Shown here one piece after another: positions 35,274 through 47,223 of a stretch of 64,000 bases of DNA (the first letter of the stretch is position 1; the number at the start of each line of letters is the position of its first letter). The DNA comes from Cordia subcordata (taxonomy: Eukaryota > Streptophyta > Magnoliopsida > Boraginales > Cordiaceae): the NCBI GenBank assembly GCA_028554755.1, contig JAPTOF010000007.1, forward strand, positions 15,423,001-15,487,000, written 5' to 3'. Under the pieces are notes generated by a model. The model was not told the DNA's origin, did not search any database, and saw only the letters and a list, made by a program, of their open reading frames with translations. Position numbers and translations under genes: made by a program.

Positions 35274-37690
35274 CGCCATCATTATCAACTTTATCCACTA
35301 TAAAATCTTCATTTATGTCATCTTCTCCATCATCACAAGCATCATCTTCAAATGGTTCTTCTTCTTCTTCATCTTGTAGCACAAATTTTCCTTTTTTCTT
35401 TGCCTTCTTGTCTAGATTTAAAATTCTTGGACCTATCATAATTATAACATAATTAGTAAACAACATACTCAAAACTCAAAAGTAACTTAGAATTATTAGG
35501 CATTACCCACCAAATAAAATTTATACCTCTCTTTTTTTTGCTACCACTAACAACTTCATCTTGAAGCATTCTTGAATATCCATCCATGAACAATCTTCAG
35601 GGAGACAAGCATCTTCTTTCTCTGTAATCCATTCATCATCGGACTCTATATTCGATAAACAAATAGGATCATTCATCTTGCTCTTGTCTTTTGAAATGTC
35701 TCATTTGAAGTTGAATATTATACTTCACAAAGACAAGAGAATTCAATCTTTGTTGTTCCAAACGATTTCTTCTCTTTGAGTGCACTTGTTCAAAAATACT
35801 CCAATTTCTTTCACATCTGGTGGCACTACAAGTCGAGCTTAGCACTCTTATAGCTAGCCTTTGAAGTTCTGGACACTCCTCTCCATAGCTCTCCCATCAC
35901 AAAGCTATAGAAAAAGAAGGTAATATCACAAATAATTTATAAAAGAGATGTGTCATGTGTTTAAAAACATTGTGAAGTTATTTAAGGTATGTAATATACC
36001 TCGTTGTTTCTTGTCCATTGTTAAGATTGCCATACTCATTCCAAACATTCCTTCTGCCTTCTTGAACTTTCCCAATTGTTCATCTATTTTTAACTTTGTC
36101 TCTATGTCCGGATACATTCTTTCAATGGTTTTGTATAAACCAAGCTTAATTTCCACATCTGGATTGAACTTATTATCATAATGAAACCTATAAGATTTAT
36201 AAAAATGAATCGTGATGTTAAAAAGCTATCAAGTTAGATATTAAGATTTTAAGATATACAAAAATATAAGAAAATATACCTCGGGTTGAGATAATAGCCT
36301 GCTGCATGAAGTGGCCTATGAACTTGCAAATCCCACCTTTCATCAATAATCTCCCAAATCTTCTTGTATCTAATCTCAACATTGTTGAAGTTTTTAGCAA
36401 TCTCCTCTTTTGCTCTATGTAATACTTCATCGTCAATAAGTCTTAAAACTTTAACCAAAGGCAACACACTTTGAAGGCAAAATTTGATTGACTTCCAAAA
36501 TCTTGCATCTTCTAAAATTATCTCTTGTGCCACTTTTCCCATTGCACTACTTGAATGTGTGCTTGTTGCCCATTCCTTCAAAGCAAACATACTCCTAAGT
36601 GGAATTTTTCACTTTTGAAAACTCTTTAGAGTTAGGAAGCATGTGGCAAATCTAGTGACCCCAGGCCTTGTTAACTCTTTTTGTTTTTTATGCTTCCTAA
36701 ACAAATCAAGTACCCAACCATGTCTATAAATAAATGTACTCACTTTCTTTGCTTTCTCAATAGTATCTTTGAAAACTGGCATTTCACCTATATCTGAAAG
36801 CATAAGATCTATCAAATGTGCTGCACATGGAGACCAAAACAAAATTTTCCTTTCATTCATCAAAAGCTCACCTGCACCTACATAACTCGATACACTATCC
36901 ATTATGACTAGCACAATATTTTCTTCTCCAATTTCTTCCACCATTCCATTGAGCAATTCAAACATTTTTTCCAAGCTTTTAATCATTGAAGAGGTATCAA
37001 TGGATTTAATAAAAACTGTGCCTCTTGGACTATTAACAAGAAAATTAGTTATAGATCTATGCTTCCCATCAGTCCAACCATCAGACATTAATGTGCAACC
37101 CGTTTTTTTCCATTCTTTTCTAAACTCCTCTGAATTTTGATACACATGTTCAACCTCTTTTTTCAAGTATGAAACCCTTGCTTCATGATATGTTGGGGGT
37201 TTTAGTCCCTTCCTATATTCTCCAATTGATTTAATCATTTGAGTAAACAAAGGACTCTTTACTAGATTAAAAGACAGTGCACAACCATATAAAAATCGAC
37301 ATATGTCTTGAATCACGGGTCTCTCTTCGTCACCATTTGATTTAATGTTTGTTGAGCCCTTTCTTTTTCTTTTATGACAAATGAATCCATGTTTCTTTTT
37401 ATTTGACAACCATCATCCTCATCAAAGCATTCCACTTCATCAATCTTGATTGGTTGTTTCTCTTTTAACATGTTCACAAACAATGATTTAATTTCTTCAC
37501 TAACTTGAGCACAAGAACTAACATCTTTATGCGTACAAGCTAAATGGTATTTCATCCTTATAACACCACCCCAAAATGATTTGCCACAATAGTTACAACT
37601 TAAATGCATTCTATTATTATCAACAACCCTAGAACAATGATTCCATGTAGGGTCTTCTCCTTTCTTTTCCTTCTTTTTCTTGTTTCCCAT
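35212..37690 (-). pseudogene. hAT transposase (BED finger, DUF659, hATC), slightly broken
   Basis: Reading from MGNKKKK (37690): a BED zinc finger with C..C..H..H (CNYCGKSF...HLACTH); a DUF659 core (SDGWTDGKHRS, VIMDSVSSYVGAG, FWSPCAAHLIDLML); then exons joined across GT-AG introns at 36279-36188 and 35999-35905, keeping phase; the dimerisation block LSSTCSATRCERNWSIF (about 35850); and a last exon (35432-35212) with a long acidic tail. Lesions: a frameshift near 37330-37400, a TGA at 36609-36611, a TGA for Trp at 35897-35899, a frameshift near 35707 and a likely indel in an A-run before 35527. All other conserved blocks persist, so inactivation looks fairly recent. I infer cut-and-paste activity before that. 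Confidence 0.9.
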
Positions 37691-38258
37691 CACTTTGTAA
37701 TAAATATTAAATATCAACCAAACTCCAAAGTCCAACAAATAAACAAGTTGGGACCACAATATTTGTTTCTACCTTTGTTGTTCTTCTTTAAAGTTTAGCC
37801 AAACAAGTCACAAGAACCCTTGAGGAGAAAAAAAAAAGTCATTAGCCACTACAAAACAAAAACCGACAGCCCATGTGAGCATTTACACAAGTGTGACTTT
37901 GAAATGCCAAAAAAAAAAAAGAAAAATCATCAATGACTGAGGCCACTAACAGCCTCTTTATAAATGCCATCTTGCTTTCTTTCTGAGAAAGATCTCAAAC
38001 CAAACAACAAAGAAAGAAACAAACGCAGCAAAGTCCTTTCTTTGTTCTCCAGAAAATTCATGAAAGACAAAACCAAACCAAAAAAATAAATAAATTAAAA
38101 ACCCTTACCTCACGAGACATAACCATCAGCGAGTAAGGAAGCAGCAACCAGCAACGTCAGCAAATAGTGACGCCGTCGAACAGTAACTCGGCAATGTTGT
38201 GTAAATCAGTAAATGGGTTTGTCGATTGCTTCAAACTTTCTTTTCTTTCGAGTTCAGC

Positions 38259-38272
<14 letters not shown>

Positions 38273-38299
<27 letters not shown>
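38273..38299. repeat. (TC)n microsatellite
   Basis: Pure CT/TC run in the 5' region of the hAT transposase gene. Confidence 0.95.
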
Positions 38300-38301
<2 letters not shown>

Positions 38302-38755
38302 ATTTCTTATTTTTTTTAATTTTTCAGATTTTATCTATTGGTTAAAAGATGATATTTTCACTTGCGAATCAGCACATGGGTTTTTTTAATTTGTTTTTTA
38401 ATGTTTAATTTGGTTTATTTTGATTTAAAAATGGGAATTTTTTTGTTGTTTGGATTAGGCATTTATGGGATTTTTTTTTTTTGTGGATTAGGCTTTTATG
38501 AGATTTTTTTTTTTGTGTGTTTGGATTGGCCTTTTAATTTGGCTTTAGAAAATATATAATTTTGTTTTTTGGGCTTGATTTTTGGCCTATAACAAATCGA
38601 AGCAATTTACTGAATCGTACGATTCACTTCGATTCTTCACAATTCACAACGATTCATTTAGCGATTCAGCTATGCTACGATTCGTATCATTTTTGCAACG
38701 TATCGAATTGAATCATACGATTCGTATCACGAATTGTACGATATTGATAACACTG

Positions 38756-38763
38756 CTTTTTAG
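38756..38763. repeat. 8-bp target duplication (right) of the hAT element
   Basis: ctttttag, partner of 34700-34707. Confidence 0.85.
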
Positions 38764-39166
38764 ATATAAAGCCATTTCTGGTGAATGCAAATCATGGTGC
38801 ATCGAAATTAATCTATGCTTTACACTTTGCAAAGTTTTATTTCACATATCATTTCTATGTTAAAAACTTCCATCTTGTAATCTCTTCTCTGACCTCTATT
38901 AATAGATTACTTCATGCTAGTTGATGATGCAACTATCTAGGCGGAATGAAATCAATGCCTATGTGCAACAATTCAAGTACTAGGTGAAGATTTTGCATAA
39001 TGCACCATCATTGTGTTATTTGATAAATATATATTGACACAAAAATGACCCTTCTCCACTTATATCAATACTTTTTAAAATTAGGGAGAAAGAAATAAGT
39101 TGAAAATTGGTGAGGTGTGTAAACCATGCCTAGTGTTCTACGTCATTTAGATAATTAATTATTACT

Positions 39167-40302
39167 TCAATTGCGATTCCTAATGCCAATACATTTATCC
39201 TTAATTTTGTTCATCTCGACTATAACATCTTTCATGTTCATTCTCTCTCCTGAAAATTTCAGTGAACAGAACACTTCAATTCTCAGTATTTCAATCACAC
39301 ACTCCACAATTTTTTCAACCTCCGTTGCACTTGTTTCAGTGTGGTTTGAATCATTTCCATTGCCTTTAGTATGTGACAGTATTGAAGGTTCAAGAATTTT
39401 TATCACACTCCCTAGTAAAGCCATCTTGAAATGTTGATGAAGGTTCATGTCATTCTTGAATGTATCATCAGTTGGTCTCTTACCGGTAAATATCTCTAGC
39501 ATCATAATCCCAAAGCTCTATATATCCCCCTCCAAAGATAGCATCCTACCCATATCATATTTTGCACAAATAAAACTAACAGATTGTATAAGCTCAAGAA
39601 ATACTTAGAAAAATGAACATTCATGGGAAAAGAATAGAAATCAACAATGAACAAATTGATATAAAACTAGAGGAGTGGATTTTTTGACACCTAGAGCAAC
39701 ATAGCCTATTGGTCCTTTTTAGGCTAGTTGAGCTCATTGAATTTCTTGAAGAGTTCCTATTTAGGTAACTAGATATAACTCTTGCTAACCCGAAATCTCC
39801 AACACATGCAGTCATTTCATGATCAAGAAGAATATTGCTTGGCCTTAGGTTGCCATAGACAAGTGGGATTTCACATTGATGATAAAGATACTCAATTGCA
39901 CATGTTAAACCAATTGCTATGTTTAACCTTTGAGTAAGACTCAAATTCTCACGACTGAGTTGTGAGTTTTCACTATAGTGTAGCCACTCCTCTAAACTTC
40001 CATTTAACATAAACTCAAAAACTAGAACCTTAAAGTCAGCTCCTTTGAAGTCAATGCTTGAGCAAGCAGTGATAATCTTTACGAGATTCTAGTGACAAAG
40101 GTTTCTTAGTGTATTACACTTTACAATGAAACTCTTGCTTGCTTCTTTATGTGCAAGATTGAGAACTTTTACTACCAGAGTCATTTCACCACTGCCCAGG
40201 ATTTCTCTACGTACTGAACTATGATCTCGCTGACCAATCAAATTGAAGGATGAAAATTCATTTGTTGCTTAAGAAAGTTCAGCGTATGAAATTATGGGTT
40301 GT
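39167..40302 (-). pseudogene. LRR receptor-like kinase pseudogene (kinase part only)
   Basis: The minus strand is homologous to the kinase domain of the gene at 3268-6638. Exon 1 covers about 40302-39691, exon 2 39561-39167. Readable: ISYAELS, the P-loop region, VVKVLNL (Lys kept), [18 protein letters not shown] and GDFGLAR. Defects: a stop for Gln after AELS, a stop for Arg in the H*NL segment, catalytic HGD replaced by YGN, a 1-bp frameshift before the splice site, acceptor AG changed to AA, and TAC to TAG at 39518-39520 in exon 2. The LRR, membrane and juxtamembrane parts are absent: homology ends where LTR-like sequence begins. Confidence 0.93.
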
Positions 40303-40759
40303 GACTCAAAGTCCAAGCCCATACAAATTAGGAAACAAGTAGAAGCCAAAATGTACGTAGAAATAGGATTCCTATACTTAGAGGCATTAGGATTAGTTTC
40401 CTATGAATATGGGGTCTTCTAACTTGTATTGATGTGTGCCTTAAGGCCACACCCCATGGGGTTGTGGATGAGAGATCCTGAGAGCATCGTGAGAGGGAGG
40501 GTTTTCTATTATATTTTGTGTTCAAAATTGTATAATTGTTGAATAGTAGAAGTTATCCAAGAGGGAATTGTGGACGTAGGTAGAGGGCTGAACCTTGTTA
40601 AAAATATTGCGTATTCTTTGTGTGTTTCCTTTGTGCTTTGAAGTGTATGTGTTTGTCCTTGATTTTTTCCAACAGAAACATTTGGAAATTACTTGTCGAC
40701 TTAGCCCCTATGCATTATTTTGTGGCTCCGTCATTGTTTATAACGCTTTTGCTCTAACA
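40300..40759 (+). mobile_element. Probable solo LTR (Copia-type)
   Basis: Starts tgtgactcaaagtccaagccc and could end gctctaaca. It contains U5-like text (gtggacgtaggtagagggctgaacc), common in plant Copia LTRs. No partner LTR or convincing target duplication was found, so boundaries are tentative. It truncates the receptor pseudogene. Confidence 0.4.
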
Positions 40760-40854
40760 AAAAAAAAATCTTTTGCCATGCAACGTCTTGGCTTTGTGAC
40801 ATGGACGAAATTAATGTCATATATCAAACGGATTGAATAGAGCTACCACCTTTT

Positions 40855-41185
40855 GGGTTAATTTCTCCTATAATCCCTAAACTATGAACTTTGGGATAAT
40901 TTAGTCCTTGAACTATCATAGTGTGCCTTTTAACCCCTAAACTATTAACAATGGAACAACATTGATCCAATTAACATTTCCCTCTAGAAACTAACTGCAC
41001 AAAAAACCTCCTTCATGTTTTTAATCATGTGTCTTTCTCGTGCAATTTTAGTTGGTTTTTAGATGGAAAACATTTATTAGTTGTCCAATTGTCAATAATT
41101 TAGAGACCAAATGACACACTTTGATAGTTCAGAGACCAAATTATCTCAAATGTTATAGTTTAAGGACCATAAGAGAAATTAACCC
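40855..41185. mobile_element. MITE with long inverted ends (Mutator-type)
   Basis: The left end gggttaatttctcctataatccctaaacta is matched in inverse by the right end (gggttaatttctcttatggtccttaaacta), and inversion continues for about 80-90 bp per arm. 331 bp, non-coding. Confidence 0.85.
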
Positions 41186-41214
41186 TTAATACATTTAGCA
41201 TTACTTTTAACTTA

Positions 41215-41480
41215 CTAGAAATTTTCAAAAAACAAATATTACTAAAAGAGCAGGTTCATGCACTAGGGTCTCTGAAGGATAAACTCACTTCTGGTGTCTA
41301 TTATATTCATATTTACCTTGCATTTTGCCATGAGCTATGTTCACCACCTGAACAAGTCACGTGACAATAATTTTATCATTCTACCAAACTCTACTTCCAT
41401 CCTTTTAACTCATTGTAAAGGGAGTTACTAGGATGGCGAGAAGAATCTCCTTATAGGGGCATAAGGTGGGGAGTCGTATA
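41215..41480. repeat. Receptor-cluster flank block, copy at 41 kb
   Basis: Collinear with 34150-34340: cattttgccat, ccttttaactcattgtaa, gagaag, ggggagt. Upstream of the pseudogene in its own orientation. Confidence 0.65.
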
Positions 41481-41676
41481 TAAACCCAAACAACAACGTT
41501 AAACACCCTCTAATTCTTACAATTATCAGTTGTGCTCTCTTCGACTCTACAAGTCCATATAGGACTCGCTTGGGTTGGTTTTTCTCATGGAAAAATATTT
41601 TTTGTCTTAAGAAAGTTCATCTTTTTTGAAATAAATATTTGTATTCATCTCTTTTGTAATAAGTATTTGCATTAGA

Positions 41677-41685
41677 TTTCAAAAA
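41677..41685. repeat. 9-bp target duplication (left) of the Mutator-like element
   Basis: tttcaaaaa, against tttcaaaag at 44249-44257; 8 of 9 match. Confidence 0.75.
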
Positions 41686-41819
41686 GAGTAAAATGAATTT
41701 TATTCCCCTGTGTTCTATGAAAGTCACATAAAACCCCATGTGTTTTTGGAACTCATTAATATACCCAGTAATTTAAACAATATTACACATTGGCCCTTAC
41801 CGTTAGTTTTTTTGTTAGA

Positions 41820-42246
41820 GTTAATGGAGAATTTTGGATTGGTGCAAATCCCCCCCCCCCTCTGATGTTAAAAATAATGCAAATTTCCCCCTTTGGTTTG
41901 AAATAAAATGCAAATATACCACTTGTAGGGTGAAAATAGAAAACATTTATTTTTTTAAATTATGTAAACTTGTTTATTGATTCAATTATTATTGAATATA
42001 TTTGTATTGTTTAACTAGAAGTCATTAAGCTAAAAAATCAACATAATTTAAGAAATATGTTATCGATTTTCACTCATCTAATGGTGTATTTGCACCTTAT
42101 TTCAAATTAGATGGAGGAATATGCATATTTTTAAAACTAGAGAAGGACTTTGCACTATTTTTAAGATCAAAGTGGAGAATTTGCACAAATTTTAAAAGTA
42201 GAAGGGGAATTTGCATCAATTTATTTGAGTTTTCTTTGTTATTAAC
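41820..42246. mobile_element. Foldback element nested in the Mutator-like element
   Basis: 41830-41946 and 42065-42240 are inverted copies (gtgcaaatcccc, atgcaaatttcccc, ttgaaataa..gcaaata.acca). Non-coding, with a homopolymer C run at about 41850-41861. Confidence 0.7.
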
Positions 42247-42259
42247 AAGTCAAAATGCA

Positions 42260-43952
42260 TTGTTGTTGTGTTTCTCCACTTTCCAATAACTTTCATTGGA
42301 ATTATTGCTATTTTACATATTTTGATGATGTAATAATTGATATTGTGATTTATCTTTGACTAATAATTGCTCTTGAAGTACAAAATGCATATAGCTGTTT
42401 TGGGTGATTATTTCAAGACTTGGCTACATTCTTGGAGTAAGAAGAATGCTCGCAGTCTTAGAGATTGAAGAATGGCACATTCGCTATGGAGACCTTGAGT
42501 ATTTGTCTTAGCTTTGTTCTTGTTAAGTTGCTCTTAGTGGATGGTCAATTTTATGAGCTCAAATCTCTTTGCATAACTTTTTTACATGTTCACATTTTTT
42601 TGCATGAGTGAGTTCATCTTTTATTTAAAATTGTATTTTTTTTTCAGTACATGGTCTTATAGAATATGAGCATACGAACCATTTTCCTCTATAGTATTTT
42701 TCAACTAATGGTCTTTTTTACTCATCTAGTTTGGTTTCCAAATGTTTTACATCTTTTGGTTAAAATACATGCATTGATGTTTACATAAATATGTGTATCT
42801 ATATTTATTTTGAAGTAAAAAGTTCACTTGATTTGATTATAATTATGCATTATAGGTGTTTGAATGTGTAGCTCAACTTGCATGTTTTGGAAATAGGTAA
42901 ATATGTATAAATATATGTATATGTATGTATGTTATGTTTTCAAGATAAAATTTGAAAATAGATTTGCATCAAAAGATTTGTTTGAAGATCTAAACTTGCA
43001 TTAATGAGATAGGATGTTTTAGTGTATGGTTGGTGTCTTGAGCAGCTTATTTCCTCCAAAAAAAAAATGCAAGTGGTGTTGATTTGATGTTTTGAAAAAG
43101 TTTTACAGAAGTTATTTAGCTTTTTCTGAAAATATGTCCATGCTGGTTGATATGTTGGCCGATACCTATTTGGTCAGGGAGTTCATTTTTGTCACAGGTC
43201 GATAGTGTTAGCCGTCTAGTGGGTCGACCCATAAAGGTAGAATTGTTTTTTGAAACTAGCTGTTGGAACTTTACCTTTGGCTAGTATAAATACACCTCTT
43301 TCTCTCCAACACAAAAACAACTTGATCCAAGCTATCTTTACATTCTAAGAGCATTTAAAGCTATCTTCAAACATTCTTTATTATTTATTAGTCTCATTCA
43401 TTGCATTCATTGATCAAGTTCCATTAAACTCATAAACTGCTTATCTATCTTGAGCAATGTAGGAAGGTATTTATACCTCTTGTATTCTTGCTCTTGAGAA
43501 GCTTGTAAAAACCAAACCTTCTACTATTTTATTGGTTGAGTTTTTCACTCTTGGATAGACTAGTGTGTGTGATCATCCTTATAAGAGTGAAGGGTTGAAA
43601 TTCCTCAAGTGTTGGATTAACACTTGTGGTCTTTGTGGTGAAGCAAGGGTTGTGATCATTATTCTATGCTTCCACAACATACTAAGTAAGAAACCGATTC
43701 ACTAGTAAAGCTCTTGAAACCTAATAAAGACCTTAGGTAGTGGACTAGGCCCTCGAAAGTTCGAACCACTTTAAATTGCTGCGTGTGATCTTCTAAACTC
43801 TCAAACTGTTTACTTTCAAGTGTTATTCTCTTGAATATTTAATATACTTGTTTATTGCAATCATTGATTATTTGTATTGTTCGGAAAAGAGTTTTAATTG
43901 CCTTTTTTGTGCTAATAATCCAATTCATCCCCGTCTTGGATTCATTATCTGG
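42260..43952 (+). mobile_element. Possible solo LTR of a Copia element
   Basis: Carries a TATAAATACACC box (about 43285) and, downstream, U5-like text with gtagtggactaggccctcg and ccaattcatcccc, frequent in long Copia LTRs. No second LTR or clear target duplication seen. It sits between the foldback element and the right Mutator-like arm. Confidence 0.35.
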
Positions 43953-44005
43953 GCAACAACTTTAACAGAAAAACTAACAGCAGGGGTCAATGTGCCACTT
44001 TTTTT

Positions 44006-44023
44006 AAATCATAGGGGTGTATA
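44006..44023. repeat. Target duplication (left) of the short retroposed insert
   Basis: aaatcataggggtgtata, against aaatcacgggagtgtata at 44160-44177; 15 of 18 match. Confidence 0.7.
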
Positions 44024-44160
44024 TTTTTTTCATACATTCGCAAGTGACTTTTGTATTTTTGTCCATTCACACTAAATTTGAATTGGATTTTTTCCAACCT
44101 TTGTTTGAGTTGGTCTTATCAATAAAAAGAGAGCGTAATCCTTTTTATTAAAAAAAAAAA
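44024..44160 (+). mobile_element. Short retroposed sequence (SINE or LINE 3' end) with poly-A
   Basis: A 137-bp segment ending in about 12 A residues, flanked by 18-bp near-identical repeats, interrupts the right inverted arm of the Mutator-like element. I cannot identify its parent; no tRNA-like A/B boxes were evident, so a LINE 3' fragment is as likely as a SINE. Confidence 0.7.
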
Positions 44161-44248
44161 AATCACGGGAGTGTATAAACTAGTTTTGAAAACACATGAA
44201 GTTTTATGTAACTTTTACAAAATGCAGGGACTAAAATGTATTTTACTC

Positions 44249-44257
44249 TTTCAAAAG
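44249..44257. repeat. 9-bp target duplication (right) of the Mutator-like element
   Basis: tttcaaaag, partner of 41677-41685; its last base is the first base of the LINE-B target duplication. Confidence 0.75.
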
Positions 44258-44274
44258 AGATTGGAACTCTAAGA
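44257..44274. repeat. 18-bp target duplication (left) of LINE-B
   Basis: gagattggaactctaaga, 16 of 18 identical to 55379-55396. Confidence 0.9.
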
Positions 44275-44530
44275 TGACAATGCATATTGGCCATAGATTA
44301 TGAAGCATTCGCTATTATTTATCTCTCTCGTCTAAAACCTTCCTTTTTCATGAACCTTAATCCCTCCCCCCCCCCCCCCCCACAATGATCTTGCACCTCC
44401 TCCGAGGCCACCGGGCCCCCATCGTCCGGCCACCATACACCCACCATGCGAAGAAAAAGCCTGGAATAAGACATGGTCAGCGGTCCTTACAGGGGGTGCA
44501 TAGCAGAAGAAATCTTTCGAGCTTGATCTT

Positions 44531-45792
44531 TTGCCGGTTGAAGAGTATCAGAGAGCCCCACCGTTTGTTCTACATGAGGAAGATTTTAAATATATGTCGA
44601 AAGCCCTAGAATTTGCTCTCATAGGCAAATTAAATTCTATGCCAAGCATGCCAAGCGTAGCGAGATGGGTGTCGCGCAAGAATCCAACAGGAGCATACGA
44701 GGTTTTGTGGCTTGGATACAAGAGGGTAATGTTATCTTTTTCGAATGAAATAGATTTCACAAGATTCGGGTGCAAGAAAGAATGGAATGTTTACCGCCAC
44801 ACTATGCATGTTTCTAAATGGACACCGGATTTTGAACATGACAAAGAATTGCCTATAGCCCCGGTTTGGATTCGCTTCCCTTACCTACCATTAAATATGT
44901 ACAAGGAGCCCCAAGCCATTATGGAACTGGCTAAGACCATCGGAAAACCACTACAGATGGATGAGGCCACCATGAGCGGAACTAGACCAACAATGGCGCG
45001 CGTATGCGTTGAGCTTGATCTTTTGAAGGAGAGGCCTACTGATGTTTGGGTGCAATTAAGATCAAAGACGACCAAAACCAACACGAGAGGTTTCTGGCAA
45101 CCGGTGGTATATGAGGAGATCCCAGGGTATTGCAATCATTGTTATCAGGTAGGGCATGATCGGAGTAGTTGTCAAGCTTTGGGGAACCCCAAAGCAAAGT
45201 CGCAAAATCAGGAAGCCAAAGAAAATACAGCTGCTACTGCCGGAGGAGGACTGTCAATAAACAAAAAGAGTCGAAATCCAGTTTTGTAAATGACAGAGCG
45301 ATTCTTGAAGGAAACGATGATCACGAGGCTGGCACGTCTCGTCCAGCAACACTGGGGGAAACCTCGTCAACTAGCATGAAAGGGAGTGAAAGGGAGCAGG
45401 AAGAAAATACAGGTAGTATGATTAGGACTCCGGGTGAGCGAGGTTTGGAGCTTGACAACGGCCCTCTAGATGAGAACGAACGCAGGAGCGAGAGAGAAGG
45501 ATCTCAACCTCATTTAGATAAAGGAATCAACCTCAGTGAGAACACTGTTGAGGGTGAGGAAGTCGTACCCAATGATGGAGACAATGAGTTTGAAGAGAAC
45601 CGTGAAGCTTTTCATAATGCGATCAGACTGACTTGGAGTGTATCGGCGGATAAAATTGATGAACTGATCAAGAATGGAGTTCGGAAAAGGAATCACAGAT
45701 GGCCTAACACTAATTTCTCACCGCCTATGACGAGATCGAAGCGTGGGCTGGTCAAACAAGCTATTTCTTCTTTGCCGTTAAACGATGATTAA
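44531..45792 (+). pseudogene. LINE-B ORF1 (DUF4283 plus CCHC knuckle), one frameshift
   Basis: The first 252-codon stretch (to 45289) holds the DUF4283 RNA-binding-like fold (ALIGKLNSM, RFGCKKEWN, MHVSKWTPDF, PVWIRFPYLPL) and a zinc knuckle CNHCYQVGHDRSSC. The second (45169-45792, +1 frame) is an acidic, low-complexity tail that would follow after a frameshift between about 45180 and 45289. Sense homology may begin slightly upstream, where stops interrupt it. ORF1 proteins coat LINE RNA. It overlaps ORF2 by a few bases. Confidence 0.88.
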
Positions 45793-46743
45793 ATGCATCA
45801 ACTGGAATTTAAGAGGTATCGCTAAAGCTTCAAGCTTTAGACATCTTAAAAATTTTATTCGTACTTCACGAGCCAAGGTCTTAACCTTTCTGGAGCCTAT
45901 GGTATCTGTTGATAAAATTGCTCATTATGGTCAAAAGTTGGGTTTCTCTAATTTCATTTCGAATATATCAAATCACGTCTAGGTTTTCTGGGCACAGTAC
46001 ATGTCAATGAGCTTATGCGGTAACAGCAGGCAGTGCTTGTTTTTAAAACTCACTTGAACAGTCTACCAAAATATTTCTTTTTATCTTTTGTGTATGCAAG
46101 CAGTTTTAGATCGAAGCGCAGGACTTTATGGTAGGAAATGGAAGCTCTCTCTCTTATGGGGCTTCCTTGGATGATTGGAGGTGATTTTAACTACGTTTTT
46201 ACTTCGGATGAACAGAGGAATGGTGCTGCTCCTAAGCAAGGAACTATGAAGGAGTTCGGCCAAGCTCTTTTGCATGCAAGTTTAATTGATGCTGGATATG
46301 AAGGTCCCAAATTCACTTGGCACAGAGTTAACATGAGTCAACGCCTGGATAGAATTTGTATTAATCATGATTGGAGTGTCCTATGTCCCATCATGAGGGT
46401 TCAACACCAGGCCAAGGAAGGGAGTGATCATTGCCTTATCATTGTTTCTCTAGTGATTTACTCGAGCCCCAAGTTCGTTTCGCTTTTAGAATGTTTGGAC
46501 TAAACATCACACTTTTAATAGTGTAGTCTCGCAGGGCTGGGAGAAACCCATTAGTGGAACAGGTATGGCGAAGTTCTGGAGGAAACAGCAGAATTTGAAA
46601 AGTGCTCTCAAGGACTGGAACACGCAGGTTTTTTGGTAATGTAAGAGATAAGGTTGACAGGGCAGAAAGGGAGGCATTGCAGGAGGAGACTCTTTATCAT
46701 CAGAATCCGACACCAAAAAGAAGAGGCTCTTAACAAAGCTGCA
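45785..46743 (+). pseudogene. LINE-B ORF2 N-terminal part: AP endonuclease
   Basis: ORF2 opens at 45785 with MIKCINWNLRGIAK, the first endonuclease motif (N for the metal-binding region), then a stop at about 45980. Another frame at 46138-46503 carries PWMIGGDFNYV (D and N of the active site), FTWHRVN, RLDRICIN and GSDHCLI (the S-D-H motif). It nicks target DNA in the normal enzyme. Cut off at 46743 by the Gypsy insertion. Confidence 0.88.
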
Positions 46744-47223
46744 TGTCACGCCCTTGGCCTATCCCACGCGCAGCGTGTGGCACTTAGGTATTTTTCTAAA
46801 GCAAAAGTGGCTAAGTCAGCCTGCAAAAACCACGAACAAAGAAAATTTGCAAGATAAAGAGTAAAGCACCGGAATAAAGAGATGAGATAAATGCTTTCTA
46901 TTGCTTTCAAACTTTTCTGTGTGTTCTCTACAAATGAATGGCTATGATCATCTTAATCTAACGGCTAGCACGATCTTCTAGAATCCTCTACATCAATTAA
47001 GGAATTTTGAAATTCAATCAGGAGATTTTATAATCTATTATAACAGAATATCGCATAATTTAAGAGGACTGAGTATAATTCAAAATCCCTACCATATTTG
47101 TTCCTATATATAGAACCTTCTAGATGTTCCAGGAATGGAAAGTGACATGTGTGCCTCCTTGTAAGCCTCATCATCTTCACCAAGTGGCGGCCTACATGGC
47201 ACCTGTATCGTCGGGGTGTGACA
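46744..47223 (-). repeat. 3' LTR of the 5.4-kb Gypsy (lacks TATA segment)
   Basis: Plus strand tgtcacgccc ... gtgtgaca. Compared with the other LTR it lacks 37 bp at about 46934, including the complement of TATAAATAG; the lost segment is flanked in the other LTR by caaatgaa repeats. Confidence 0.95.

Larger units (their letters stand above)
34708..38755 (-). mobile_element. Full-length hAT transposon, 4.05 kb
   Basis: The ends read CAGTGTTgTCAA and, inverted, CAGTGTTaTCAA, flanked by an 8-bp target duplication with one mismatch. Both ends carry subterminal repeats of atcgtgaatcgta-like motifs, typical transposase-binding regions of hAT elements. A multi-exon transposase gene fills the centre on the minus strand. 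The size suits an autonomous element, but the transposase has several lesions. Confidence 0.92.
41686..44248. mobile_element. Non-autonomous Mutator-like element with nested insertions, 2.56 kb
   Basis: Long inverted ends: left gagtaaaatgaattttattcccctg, right inverted gagtaaaatacattttagtccctg. Similarity continues for about 140 bp through cacattg(g/a)ccc and gttagtttttt(t/c)tgtta, with a small retroposed insert splitting the right arm. The 9-bp target duplication supports the Mutator class. No transposase is present; the interior is a foldback element plus LTR-like sequence. Confidence 0.8.

Noticed and set aside
35195..35452. Ser-rich ORF on the plus strand
   Set aside because: Antisense reading of the acidic tail exon of the hAT transposase.
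43848..44075. 75-codon ORF in the Mutator-like element as a transposase remnant
   Set aside because: It crosses the inverted arm and the retroposed insert; no transposase motifs.
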